A stretch of DNA of 64,000 nt from Echinometra lucunter (lineage: Eukaryota > Echinodermata > Echinoidea > Camarodonta > Echinometridae): positions 35,273,438 to 35,337,437 of the forward strand of contig CM057151.1 of NCBI GenBank assembly GCA_029962745.1, written 5' to 3'. Every line of letters begins with the position of its first letter. Within the stretch, counting starts at the first letter, position 1. Shown here piece by piece: positions 10,732 to 22,102 of the stretch. Below the pieces are notes generated by a model that worked only from the letters and a program-made list of their open reading frames with translations, did no database searches and was not told the origin of the DNA. Made by a program: the position numbers and the translations under genes.

Positions 10732-11200
10732 TGTGATCGATTGCAAGACTTGCGGTGGTATTACTGTCAGGCGCATCTTTTTCTTGGAACAGGATTACTT
10801 ATAGGCCTATACTTCTACTTCTACTTCTACAGGAATACTCCGCAGGATGTAATGCAGAGGAAATAAACTTGAATAGGTGCTTAGTTGCAGTGTATGCTTG
10901 TTGGTGCTTATATACAAAGTGCAACTAAAAGTATAAGTTGCATGGGATCAATTGCAAATTTGCAATTAATCGTAGGATTTTCGACTGATTTGGGAGATTT
11001 GCAATTTCTTGCAATTTCTTGCAACATCCTGATATTACTATCGACTATTAGGTGCAACTTTTTCTTGGAACAGGATTAGTTATAAGTTGTGATCAATTGC
11101 AAATTTGCAATTAGGCCTAATGATCGCAATATGATTTGGAAGATTTGCAATGATATTGATTGAAATTTCTTGCAACACCACTTTATAGACTTGTGATTAG
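10732..11200. repeat. TTGCAA-rich repeat, partly in the gap
   Basis: Repeated phrases GATCAATTGCAAATTTGCAATTA, TTGCAATTTCTTGCAAC and CTTTTTCTTGGAACAGGATTA occur two or three times within about 400 bases in a direct, diverged arrangement. The vocabulary matches the inverted-repeat element at 37446-37617. The left end is lost in the gap. A CTTCTA trimer repeat lies at 10811-10829. Confidence 0.5.
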
Positions 11201-11204
11201 TGCA

Positions 11205-11356
11205 GGGCCCCGTCTTAACAAGAGTTACGATTGATTCAAATAAATTGCAACTTTAGAATTGATCTCAACTCCTATCTCTTTAGTACACAGTGAAATCAAT
11301 CTCAAAGTTGCGATCGATTTGAAATTATGAATCGCAATTCTATGTAAGACGGGTCC
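11205..11356. mobile_element. Fold-back MITE, GGGCCCCGTCTTA ends
   Basis: The left end GGGCCCCGTCTTAACA and the right end (reverse complement AGGACCCGTCTTACATA) form imperfect inverted repeats. They continue inward through ATTGCAACTTT and AAAGTTGCGAT. It is about 152 bp long with no coding sequence. Confidence 0.6.
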
Positions 11357-12459
11357 TAGTGGTACATGGAGGCGGAGCCATGCATATAATGAGGCATCTT
11401 TTTGCTTGGCAGAAAAAAATCGAAAATATCATTATCACCCTCGCCTCGCACAGAGTATCCCCAGACTGCATGCATTGATTTTGTGAATTACAGCGAGGCC
11501 GCATATCTTAAGACTTTCTGATAATACGATGCTTCTTAAATCACTTAAACTTTCCGTCAGTGTGATAAATAAATCGACATTTTTCACGGAAAATTTGATA
11601 TTCAAACTCTGATGATTTTGAAAAGCAGAAAAATCGACGCTAAGATCATGCACCCGTCTTTTTTTTTTTTTTTTTTTTTTTTTTATTCATATGGACTTTT
11701 AAGTTCTCCCAAACACTTCAGGACCTTTTACATAATAGGCCAGGTAAAACTAATTCCTATAAGTTCTCGTCCGCATAATTTCAAATTGATGAGGTTTTGA
11801 TGAGTTTTTACTGTACATGAATATGCTATTCGGTCAATTGCAACACAGTTTTTTTTTTCTTTTATTTTTCAATTTTATTTATATAGGCTAAAAGCAATGA
11901 AATGATGCATGGTAGGGATGGGGTTTTATTTGGGGTGGGGGAGGGGTCACCTCATTGTCCATAATGTACTCAGATTAATCTTTATTTCCTTTTGAAAAAA
12001 TAAAATGATGAAAAATAATAATATGTTACATTAATTATACAGCGCTTAATACAATGTTTCTATAAGTGCAGATATAAAAATAATAATGAGGCGGGGGAAA
12101 AAAAGGGAAGGAGGATGGGACGAGGAACTTGTATTTATTCTTATTTGGCCTAAAAACTGTTTCCAAGTTTAAGTCTGGAAGGCTGACATTTTAATGTCAT
12201 TTCCTTCATGTCTTTCTTCTTTTCAAAGTAGGCCTATAACTGCCCTCGAAGTATTTGCCTGACAAAGAACTTGAAAAAAAAAATCGAAGTCTGTCTTTTT
12301 GTTCCTTCTGGGACGACGAAGGGCATGTTTTTGTTTTCAAGGAAGATGGACCAGCAAAACCACAAACACAAAAAAGCTTTAGAACAGGACGAGCAGGAGC
12401 ATATTATCTCTTTGTTATACTCTCTGTTGTGTCTGGCAGGAAAAAATTTCTAAAGCGTG
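11357..12459. other. Non-coding stretch with poly-T and retroelement-like tail
   Basis: A run of about 25 T lies at 11660-11684. At 12005-12080 the phrase ACAGCGCTTAATACA followed by A/T-rich sequence resembles the tail of dispersed retroelements in marine invertebrates. A 113-codon frame at 12255-12596 has no recognisable content and is not called. Confidence 0.35.
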
Positions 12460-12959
12460 CGGTCGGGTGTTCGTACATGTCGACTGTGTACAGTCGAGTC
12501 CAGTGCACTTCTCTCAGTGTGTGTATGCATTGCAAACATTTTCATCTGTTAGCTTGCCCGAGTGAGAGATGCCTAGTGCGCAGGCGCAGTCAATAAATGC
12601 AATGCAGACAATGCGTGTGTAGTGCAGGGTGCCTGTATTTAGTCGGCGATCCAGCTAGCATTTCATTCCCTGCATAATATATCCGTGGGTAGAGGTCGTA
12701 GGCATCATATACTGCTCCTTCCAACCAACCAGCTGGTATACAAAAGCGACGACATAAAGGCTCTTGGATGTTATGATATTATGCGATGTGAAAACACTGC
12801 CCTGTAATCATTGTGGAGAATATCATACATGAATTCGGCGTTTTCGTGTGGCGCCTGTTTGAAGCAAATGCCCGTTTTGTCCGCATCGCCATTCCTCTGA
12901 TCTATTTTGGACTAAACATGAGAATATATCCGAAAGAGTAGGAGAAATAACATATCAAG
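12460..12959 (+). other. Candidate non-coding first exon with strong splice donor
   Basis: This segment is richer in G+C and CpG than its neighbours, has an NRF1 palindrome near the start and ends at a near-perfect donor, ATATCAAG|GTAAGCC, at 12960. No long frame crosses it, so it would be 5' UTR. A short uORF starts at the ATG at 12918 (eight codons including the stop). The next supported + strand gene is the receptor, whose exon starts at an acceptor at 46553, so a 33.6-kb intron is one possibility. Vertebrate SREB genes also have upstream non-coding exons. The link is inference. Confidence 0.3.
12577..12588. promoter_or_regulatory. NRF1-type palindromic site
   Basis: TGCGCAGGCGCA fits the NRF1 consensus YGCGCANGCGCR at every position. 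It lies in a locally CpG-rich segment about 370 bases upstream of a strong splice donor, a promoter-like setting. NRF1 sites are common in broadly active CpG promoters of animals. Confidence 0.5.
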
Positions 12960-13055
12960 GTAAGCCGATTATTTGCTCATTGTAAACATAGTCATACATA
13001 CACAAATCATGTAAATAGGTCTTTTGTCCGGAGTATTACGAACTAAACTGCGATT

Positions 13056-13078
13056 AAAAAAAAAAAAAAAAAAAGAAT
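13056..13078. repeat. Poly-A tract
   Basis: An almost pure run of A directly before the AT/CT microsatellites. Confidence 0.8.
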
Positions 13079-13138
13079 TATATCCTATTGTTCTTCCATG
13101 ATGTGCATGAAGTGTATATTTTCTAGAGGGTATTTAAG

Positions 13139-13177
13139 GTATATATAATATATATATATATATATCTCCCTCTCATG

Positions 13178-13210
<33 letters not shown>

Positions 13211-13290
13211 TCTCTCTCGTTTTCCTTCCTCTAGAAATGGCCTCTCAATCTCTCTCCCTCTCTCTATACCCCTCTCTCTCCCTCTCCTGT
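13139..13290. repeat. AT then CT microsatellite
   Basis: A (TA)n run at about 13140-13165 passes directly into (TC)n with interruptions to about 13290. Long apparent frames on either strand here are artefacts of this repeat. Confidence 0.95.
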
Positions 13291-13563
13291 AGTCTAGTCG
13301 GTAATACATATCGCTGCTATAATTATTGAAGAGTTTGAATGCAAAAACAGATATACCTATTTTTGTCAAACTGAGATATTTGCAATTAAATTTCAAGAAA
13401 ATAAAATGCTACTTTTGACCATAACTTCAACAGTACCTTCACATGCACTGTATATGAAAAGTATTATTTGGTATATACCGTATGATGGTGACCGTGCTTT
13501 AAACTTTTCAAAAATGGTGTTTATCTGTTTTTGCATAATATACTCCCCTATTTCTTTTTACCC

Positions 13564-13629
13564 TTCTCTCTCTCTCTCTCTCCCTCTCCTCTCCCTTCAC
13601 CCCTTCTCTCATCTACACCTTCTCTCACG

Positions 13630-13670
<41 letters not shown>

Positions 13671-13680
13671 TCCCCCTCTC
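13564..13680. repeat. CT microsatellite
   Basis: Interrupted (CT)n including a pure run at about 13629-13657 and a short TCTA run. It lies about 300 bases from the preceding CT block. Confidence 0.95.
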
Positions 13681-13950
13681 ACGTCTGGTCGTAATAACAT
13701 ATCTCGCTGAATATATTGCGTCAAGCTGCGAGATCTAGAGCTCTATTTATATCGCGCTTCGATCGCGATGTGCACATAAAATTTGCAAGGAATATTAGCT
13801 TTAGTGGGAACTAGGATGTTGCAGTGCGCCTGAATTAAGGATGCCTGCCATATCAGGTTATCAAATTGGCCACGACTGATCATTGATCATGATGATAATG
13901 ATAATACCACTCAACTAACACCCTATTCTCTCCCTCCCATCAGCTACAGC

Positions 13951-13954
13951 TATT

Positions 13955-13995
<41 letters not shown>

Positions 13996-14190
13996 TACCA
14001 TAACTATCATCATCATTTATTATTATTATTATTGTTGTTGTTGTTATTATTATTATGATTATTATTATCATTATCATCATCATCATCATCATCATTATTA
14101 TCATCACCATTATGATCATTATTTATCATTATTATCATTATCATTATTGTTATTATTATTATCATCATTATCATCATTTTTATCATCGTT
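13951..14190. repeat. ATC/ATT trinucleotide repeat block
   Basis: Long (CAT)n, (ATT)n and (TTG)n runs with mixed interruptions. The asparagine/aspartate-rich minus-strand frame here is low complexity, not a gene. Confidence 0.95.
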
Positions 14191-16617
14191 GCTATTGCTG
14201 TGGTGGTGGCGGATGTTGATAATTGAGTCACGATGAGCACTTTTTTTATTTTATATTTTTATTGTTATTTTCATTTCATTTTTATTTCTAAGTTATGAGA
14301 GAGAAGTGTTTAGGAAGAAGATAATACTTTCATAAAATCCAATTATAAAGACAGCCTTGCATTGAACCTGAACTTATCTGCCTGTGAAGATTGTATTATG
14401 TTTTGATTCCTTAATAAAGCACAAAAATAAAAAAGTTATGAAAAAAACTTTTTCAAACCTGACTGCTAGAGTACTATTTTAAGAGACTTCCTTCTAGTTT
14501 TCTGCGAAATTACATACCGTCAATAAGTCACGTTTCGTTCTTATAACCTGATAATTTCTACCGGCACAATCAATGCTTCAGTCTATACTCCGTTATTTGG
14601 TTGTAAAAAGTCTGGCAAATTAAGGTGTGTGTGTGTGTCTGCGTGTTTTTCTTCTTCTTCTTCATGTGGAAAAGCTCATGTGCAGGTATAATGTCTCTGT
14701 ACTGTTGCTATTTACTGCAAAAAGAAATACTTCATCCTGTAATGGATAAGTCCATCATTAAATATCTATTGGATTATTGTACGTAGTATACCATCTAAAT
14801 TGCATGGAGGAATGAAAATCCACTTTAAGCGGAATCATGACAATTATTAAGGATCACCTCGTTCAGAGCGAAATTATGCACGCTCGAGGAAGTGGAATTC
14901 ACCCTCTAAAGAGTAATCTAACCACTCTTTTGGGAGTGGATTCAACTCCAAACAAAAGGAGTCATCTCTGATTACTGGATTTCCATGCATTCCCATGACT
15001 ATAAGACCTACGGCTGCAGTTAAGCATGAGCATCTCTTATACATCAAAGTCTCGTCTTCAGCATGTTTTAAATGCTATTCTGCTGTATCTCTTCGCTATC
15101 TTCTTCCTTTGATTCTTTCCCTCTATCCCTTTGCAATACCCCTCCAACCTTCATCTTGGAAAGCTTATAGAGCTCGGGAGCCCCTCGATTTATGCTTTCA
15201 TATGCACCAGTCGCGCATAAATTTACGTACGACAGCGATACGGGATCTGTAATGGTGCGCAGAAAAGGATGCCTGCTATATCGCATACCGTGCACATCTA
15301 CGTGCATGAGAAAGGACTTCCATTTGTTGTGCCCATTGGATGCTGTTGCCTGGTACTGCTTGGTGTATAATATAGGCCTATATCACCAGCTCTGCCAGTA
15401 GCTATGTATTTGTGTTGTCATGTCATTGTTTCATATTACAAGGTAGATGTATTCATGCACAGCACAGTAAGCAAAATTCAGTTGCAGTAGGGTCTAGGGC
15501 TTCCTCTTCTCCCTTCCGTTTAAAATCATTCAAACCTTCGCTCCCTATATTTCTTTTAATTTCACTTTTTTCTCGTACTCTTTTTCTTCTCTCAAATTTA
15601 AATCATCTATCCCTCACATTCTCTATTTTTCCTCCATTAATATACTGTTGTTTTTTCCCCGTCCACTCTTGAATTCTCTATCAGTGCGAACTACGATGTA
15701 CATGTACAAATATGTTACTGTTGTGTCCCCCCCCCCCCCCTGTCTCTCTCTCTTTCTCTTTCTCGTGGTTTCTCTTCTTACAGTGTACCTCTTTCTCTCA
15801 TCCCCCTTTCCTTTATTCATAAATTATCATTATGCTATTTTCTTTAGGAATGTAAATGCTTTCGACCCATGACCGTCATGCACAATAAATTGTGCTCTGT
15901 TTAAGCACTTCATGCTTCATTTTGTTTAGTCACCACTAAAATGACTAAAGGCAAACGTACAATGGTGCAGCCATCACATCTGACAACAATTGTATATGTC
16001 AACATTTGATTCCGATTGTATTCCTATCACAAACTGCAGAAATGCCTCGATTATGTTAACATCCAGTGTCACTTACCTTTCACCTGTTTCAGCTGATAGC
16101 ATTGTTGTGATACACCTTACACGTATCTAATGATTTCCTTGTATTATCATTTTGCTTTATATCCATCCCCTAAATATACCGGATCATTTTTATTGACCGT
16201 TTTCCAGTTCTTGCGTGATCAATCTCTTCGGAGATTTTGGGTGAAATCAAATTTAAGATTCTTTCATTATTTTCAGAGACCTGAGATTTCACTCGTCTCA
16301 CCCACAAAGTTTTCTTCAGTATCATTCTTTCCTCCTCAAATTAGCACCAGTAAATTCTATTTTCCGCGTTTGAAAGAAATTAAAAATTGTAACATGAGCC
16401 AAAGTGAATGTGCACGATTTAGTAGTGTGCACAATTTAATAGTTTGCACACAAAATAATGATTATGTAATTTTCACTGCGTTGCCAAATTACAAAGTTTA
16501 TTGAAAGCGTTAACAACACAGTCATGCACTAACGAAATCAACCTTGATTTTCCATTGCATCATTACGTACCTGAACTTAATGATTCAGTGACATATGCAC
16601 GTGAAAAAATATGATCT
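14191..16617. other. Gene-poor stretch, nothing firm
   Basis: AT-rich with short GT and CTT runs near 14624-14662, a pyrimidine-rich stretch at about 15490-15660 and a C-tract at 15727-15740. Open frames up to 124 codons have no recognisable domains and no codon or splice support. Confidence 0.35.
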
Positions 16618-16946
16618 GGGGGGTATTTCATAAAGCTGCTCGGAAGGTTACGAACGACTTGAATATGGCAAGCCAACCAGGATTCTCACTCAATGTAAAT
16701 CGCATCAGCTAAAGGTGAAATATGCCGATTTACATTGTAGATTATCATTACTATTGCTTGCAAACATTTTTATTGCAAAGTATATATTTTGCCAAAATGT
16801 AATTCGAATTATGGGATATGCAGTCACACTTTGTTAAAAACGTCAGGAAAAACTGTAAATTAGCATCTCATTTGGAAAAACTTCATATTTAAGTCGTTCT
16901 GAAAACCATGCGTAACTTTACGAACAGCTTTATGAAACACCCCCCC
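16618..16946. mobile_element. TTTCATAAAGCTG MITE, copy 1
   Basis: The left end GGGGGGTATTTCATAAAGCTG is matched by the right end CAGCTTTATGAAACACCCC in inverted orientation. The inner parts GTTACGAACGACTTGAATATGG and AAGTCGTT-CATGCGTAACTT are also inverted. About 329 bp with an A/T-rich centre and no coding capacity. Copies 2 and 3 lie at 19355-19667 and 43468-43790. Confidence 0.85.
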
Positions 16947-17243
16947 CCCCCCCCCCTGCGTAAAGACTTTTAATCATCTGAAGAGTGAAGACACAAAGCT
17001 GAGACATAATATCTGTTTATTTTCCTGGGCTTGAAAACGGTGAAGACGAAGGGGATGGGGAGATAATTATGCAGAACCCCTCCTTTCCTCCGCATGTCCT
17101 ACTAATATTCATGTGTTTCATTATCACATTAAGCGATAGATGAAAAGTTTGAAGATAATTCTTGTTGCAAGGAATGTACTGTGCCATTTGTTGAAGGGCA
17201 TGCACGAATAAAATCAGAATAAAATATTAATCACCTGCGCATC
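16947..17243. other. Non-coding spacer
   Basis: A C-tract adjoining the MITE end, then AT-rich sequence. Nothing recognised. Confidence 0.4.
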
Positions 17244-17257
17244 GTTACCATGGTAAC
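17244..17257. promoter_or_regulatory. Perfect palindromic RFX X-box
   Basis: GTTACCATGGTAAC is a 14-base perfect palindrome that fits the RFX-factor X-box (GTHNYYATRRNAC). X-boxes of this quality regulate ciliary genes in animals. No adjoining gene start is recognised, so it could be an enhancer site or chance. Confidence 0.4.
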
Positions 17258-18890
17258 AATTTCCAGTATGGCTGGGATTAATTTTAATGCCCTCGTAAAC
17301 TCAAAGCTCCATGTGTGTATGTGGAGGGGGGGGGGCGTGAAATTCAAACAGTATATTACAACAACACATAGAAATAATTATTTCTCGAATACGAAAGAAT
17401 TTTGTTGATGGTAGCTATTTCATTGAATTTGTTTACTTGCTTTGGCCAAACTGACGTTTAACACATTCCCTTGTAAAAGACAAGCGCAATAATTTGAACC
17501 TATACACGGTACTTTGATGGTGTACCATCATGACCATGGCACCCATGATTTTTTTTTTCTTACAAGGGGAAAGGGAAGTAAAACAACGGACGAACGTGTC
17601 TTTTGCAGTGTAGGTGATTCCTCAGTGAAACGGATGCATTTTGACAACACTTTCTAAAATTCGAACAAGGATCACTGCTTAAACATACTAAAAGAAGAAA
17701 CGTTTTTCTCAAGTCACTGTCGACCACATTGAGCGGGATAAGTCCAACCATTGTTGTTTTCACATGAAAATGTAAACTTTACATCTCCGAATCGAGCAAT
17801 TAACTTATGAAGTGCGAGATGTTATAGGCGTTTCTCAAAATACAAAATGGTAATGGAATAGCAAGGTTCTCCCCGGTCGTTGAATTTGGAGGGGGTGAGT
17901 GGAGGCTTTTGAAATGCCAGATTCTAAACGTTTCTTATAATATATATGCATTTGATTCTTTCCACGAAGCCCAAACAATGCCCCACCCAACAATAAACAA
18001 ACCCCCCTAAAAAACCCCCAAACAAAACAAAATAAACCGAAACAAGAAACAGGAAAGTAAGACAGGAAAAACAATTTTATACTCCATTATGATTTGTGGC
18101 GCACATATTATAGTAGAGGTACATGTAACATACATTACACATGAATACGTACGATGAAGAGTTGAAGACTATTTCCTAAATACAGTGTAGAACGTGTTCT
18201 TGTATCAAATTGCGCATATTTTTGTTGGCATACATAAAACTCAAAGGCTATATATCATATGACAAGTAGTTTGTATCGACATGAGTTATCCGTCCCATAT
18301 TATGCTATACTTGGAGCCTATACACGTAGCACTAAATTGGGAAGGGGAAGGTAGAATCCAGCTTTAGCAGATTTAAAAGGGGCAAACATCCGACCCGTGC
18401 CCCCCCCCCCCCCCCACTTTGAAACCCGAAACGGCACACTTTTAAGTTGATGACCTTTGTTGTGGTTTGTGGTTATTTTATCATTTTTTCTAGTCAAAAT
18501 TTTGGAGAGAGATGGTATTGGGATGGTACCTTATCTGCCCTGTTTTGTTGGTCTGCTTGTGAGAATTCTTTTGATTACTGTAACCCCCCCCCCCCCCCAC
18601 TCCCAAGATGGATCTCCCCTAGCCTTATAGGCAACTTAAAACAAAAACAAAAACAAAACAACTAGTGCTATGGCCGACTAACATTTTTGCTCTCCTGAAA
18701 AGCTGTTGTGTCGTAGTAGACCCAAGGAAATAAAAATGCGAAGTGGGCTCTGAGTTCGATCTCGATCTACCCGTAATAATTAAATTTTGTTTCTTTCGCT
18801 TTTTAAAAGTTCACTGGAAATCTTTTTTAATTGTTATTTTATTTCATCAACTGTAACAAACGGGAGGGGGGTCATAGAAAGCAACACGCT
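17258..18890. other. Gene-poor stretch with G/C tracts
   Basis: C or G homopolymers occur at about 17324-17334, 18401-18416 and 18584-18598. Apparent frames crossing them (for example minus strand 17835-18074) are compositionally biased. No gene supported. Confidence 0.35.
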
Positions 18891-18925
18891 CTTCTTCTTC
18901 TTCTTCTTCTTCTTCTTCTTCTTCT

Positions 18926-18956
<31 letters not shown>

Positions 18957-18989
18957 GTTCTTCCTGTTCTTCTTCTTCTTCTTCTTCTT
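18891..18989. repeat. CTT trinucleotide repeat
   Basis: An almost uninterrupted (CTT)n run of about 99 bases. It creates overlapping poly-Phe, poly-Leu and poly-Lys frames that are not genes. Confidence 0.97.
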
Positions 18990-19354
18990 AATTCTAAACC
19001 AATCGTCGAATGCCCCATAGATTGTTAGGGGGACGCGTCCCCCGTCCCCCATTATTTCCGCCCGTGATTGTGCATATACACTATACTGCAACATCTGTTA
19101 CATTCAGATTCGATCAGTAGATGTCCATGTTCAGCCATGCTGGGCCTTCGCTGTGTACATAATGATGGTCCCATGGTAATCAATACAATTTTGTGTGACC
19201 AGTTAGCTATAATTGATCATAAATTAGCGAGACGCCTGATGGGCCTTTCAATTGTTCTTAACCAGAGATGCCATTGAGGTCGGAGTGGTGTTGCCAGTAT
19301 TTTTCCACGGCAGGGGGGGGGGGGGGGGGCGGGCGTAATATATTTTGTGCGACC

Positions 19355-19667
19355 AGGGTGTGTGTCATAAAGCTGTTTGTAAAGTTATGCATGACTTTAC
19401 GAGCGACTTGAATATGAAGTGCCAAATGGGATGCTATTTTTTTTTCCTGTTTTAACAAAACGTGACTGCATTTGCCATAATCTCAATTAAATTGTGGCAA
19501 AAAGTATACTTCGCCATGAAAATGTTTGTAAACAATAGTAATGTTAATCTACATCTGCATATTTCACCTTTAGCTGATGTGATCTAAAGTGATTGAGAAT
19601 CCCATTTGGCTTGCCATATTCGAGTTGTTCGTAAAGTCATTATGAATGAACAGCTTTTTGAAACGTC
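19355..19667. mobile_element. TTTCATAAAGCTG MITE, copy 2 (opposite orientation)
   Basis: Starts GGGTGTGTGTCATAAAGCTG and ends CAGCTTTTTGAAACGTCC. The interior (TTTGCCATAATCTC, TGCATATTTCACCTTTAGCTGATG) is the reverse complement of copies 1 and 3, so this copy is inverted relative to them. It is more diverged at its ends. Confidence 0.8.
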
Positions 19668-20899
19668 CGCAGTAAGCTTAACAATTGGTCATAATGGACC
19701 ATCCATCGTTCTGGGCCAGGGATGCCATCCGATAGCTTGGTCTTTGATATAGTCTGTGTGGCGTAGTCAGAATTTTTCGGGGGGATAGGCCCTACGGTTT
19801 GTGAAGCTGACATATACGAGTCGTAACAAGTGTATGAATTATGAGTTTACATTATATGTCATCAATTAATGTAAAATAAATTGAAATACAATAGAAACAT
19901 TTGCATTAACTGCTCTTAATGTATATGTCTACTCCCTTTTTCTTTTTAAAAATAGTTTATTCACGATAATTTGAACACAAGCTATGTTTGCAATATTATT
20001 ATTTGAGGGATCCACACTGTACAAGCATTGTTTTTTAGTGGTTCCCTCCATTTCCATACGCCCATTCATTATTCTTTTGTAGATTTACTTTATTTCATCA
20101 AATTATGTAATGTATCAAGTTATTGTTAAACACTTTGTTTATATTTATATATGTTTGATTCTTTTTTTTTAAATTTATAATTATGTTGTTGGACATAAAA
20201 TTAATTTTAAAAAAACATTGAAACATTGAAAACCACTGAACTAGATTTTAGCTGTATTACATTATTCAGAGATGGACCTTCCTTTATTCTCAGAGACTCA
20301 CTCTGACAATCCATAGTCTTTTCAGGGTGTCTTAGTGGTGTATGTAGCCAGGATATTTAACGGGGGGGGGGGGGGGGGGGGGGGGGTCTCGGTTCTGTGT
20401 AGATTTACCAGGATCTTTTGGGAGGAGGGGGATCCGAGCAATTAAGTTTTTTATAGGACCAGTAAACTGCATTCTGATTTTAAAAAGAAATCAGCGAAAG
20501 TCTAGATGGAACTTCCATGTCCTAAACTAGGATGCCAGGGGAGCCCAGGGGAGCATGGAAGTAGTGGCACACTGATTGCCGTGGTACTTGGGGAGGGGGG
20601 GGGGGTTCAATTTATATAACCAGTTAGCTTTAGATGAGCATGAATCAGCGAGAATCTTAATAATGAATAAGCATATTTTGCAATTATACATGCATTATGA
20701 CTATGGCCGGGGACCACAACTGTTGTGCTCCTAGAAACTATTCTTTTGGTTTTTTTTTCAGTCATTTATTTATTCTTTTTTCATTTTTTTTTCACTTGCC
20801 GCATACCACTAGCAGAAATCAAGATTTTGCCTGTAGTCCCACATTGACATATTATATGTATTCATAAGGAATCTTAAACTTTTTATCCCTATTTTACCT
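19668..20899. other. Non-coding stretch with poly-G
   Basis: Contains a 25-base pure G run at 20362-20386 preceded by GTGGTGTATGTAGCCAGGATA, which looks like an isolated transposon end. An A/T-rich retroelement-like tail lies at about 20090-20230. No gene is recognised. Confidence 0.4.
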
Positions 20900-21700
20900 C
20901 TATAGACCAATTTCACAACGCAAGAGGGAAGCAGACTGTTCGACACAGTTCGACATACTGCTGTGGGCGCTCCAACTTTTATAGTACACAAGTCAATAGC
21001 GCGTTATGTACATTCGTTCGATTTTCTGTCTATTTTGACCAGTATATGCAGATTTATTTTAATATTTGCAATGAGAAATTATCAGGGAAGTTCAGGTCGC
21101 AGCTGTGCGGTGCTCAAATGCCACAAGGATTAGAGAAAGTTTAAAAATTGGAAGCTAACTGAGTGCGAAATTCACTCGCTTTTGACTCATGAAGCCTGTT
21201 TGTGTGAGAAGCCGTACTCCCTACACAGGTTTCCGTAAGCAATGTGAAGGAATTCATCGCCAGTGGGTAAAAACATCAACAGAAAGGACTTTTAAGTCAA
21301 GAAACATTATCATTATGTACTTTGGCGTAAAATTTAATGAGTGAAAACTTGACTTTGTAAACAGGGTAAGATTTACATGTAGGGCTCCCGTTTACTACGG
21401 CTTCTATGCTGCAATCGAACTTTTACTGACAAAACTAAGTTGAAAAACCATCGAAATTACAAAAATACATCATACCTTCATCCGTCAGATATGACCATTG
21501 TCTTACCTCATCTACCCATGTATCCATGCTTTATTTTATTGATCTAGAATAAAGTAAATGGAACAATATCGGGGAATTTCTCATATCTTACATTCATTTT
21601 GTACACAGAGCCAATCGCGGTCAGCGCGCTTGCCCACAGCAGCAATGGCGTCGCCGATAGAGGGCCAAATACATAAACCGGCCGTGAAATTGGTCTATAG
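20900..21700. mobile_element. 801-bp element with 17-bp perfect inverted ends
   Basis: CTATAGACCAATTTCAC at 20900-20916 is the exact reverse complement of 21684-21700. Inner segments CTGCTGTGGGC (about 20957) and GCCCACAGCAG (about 21631) are also inverted at matching distances, so the inverted termini reach about 75-90 bp. No coding sequence. No convincing target duplication was found, so the superfamily is unassigned. Confidence 0.75.
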
Positions 21701-22063
21701 CTCAAAACTTTGGCTTAAATTGTAATTCATTATGATTATAATGCATGATCTCTCACGAATTTCCATTTGTAAATGGCTCAGTAAAGATCAGAAAGACGTG
21801 TAATGTACATGTATATAGCGAAAGACTAGAGTGGGCGGATTTCATAGAAAAGGGGAGGGGATTCAATTCCAAAAATTGCAGCATGTTTGGAGGCGGGGGC
21901 GGGGGCTTTTTCTCTTTTTGTATTTACTTATAGTAATGGAGTCGAAAGAGGGTGCTTAGCGGTTGTGACTCCCCCTTCCCCCATCTTCGACAGACTTCGC
22001 AAGACAAAAGTGACATGTAGCAGGCTTTTGTTTTCTTTTCATTTTTATTTTTATGTTATTTTT

Positions 22064-22102
<39 letters not shown>

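Noticed and set aside
10222..10776. Apparent 184-codon minus-strand frame
   Set aside because: It consists of undetermined bases in the assembly gap.
12255..12596. 113-codon frame before the candidate first exon
   Set aside because: Two overlapping frames are equally open and neither resembles a known protein; the region reads better as promoter or UTR.
13951..14240. Asn/Asp-rich minus-strand frame
   Set aside because: Translation of an ATC/ATT microsatellite.
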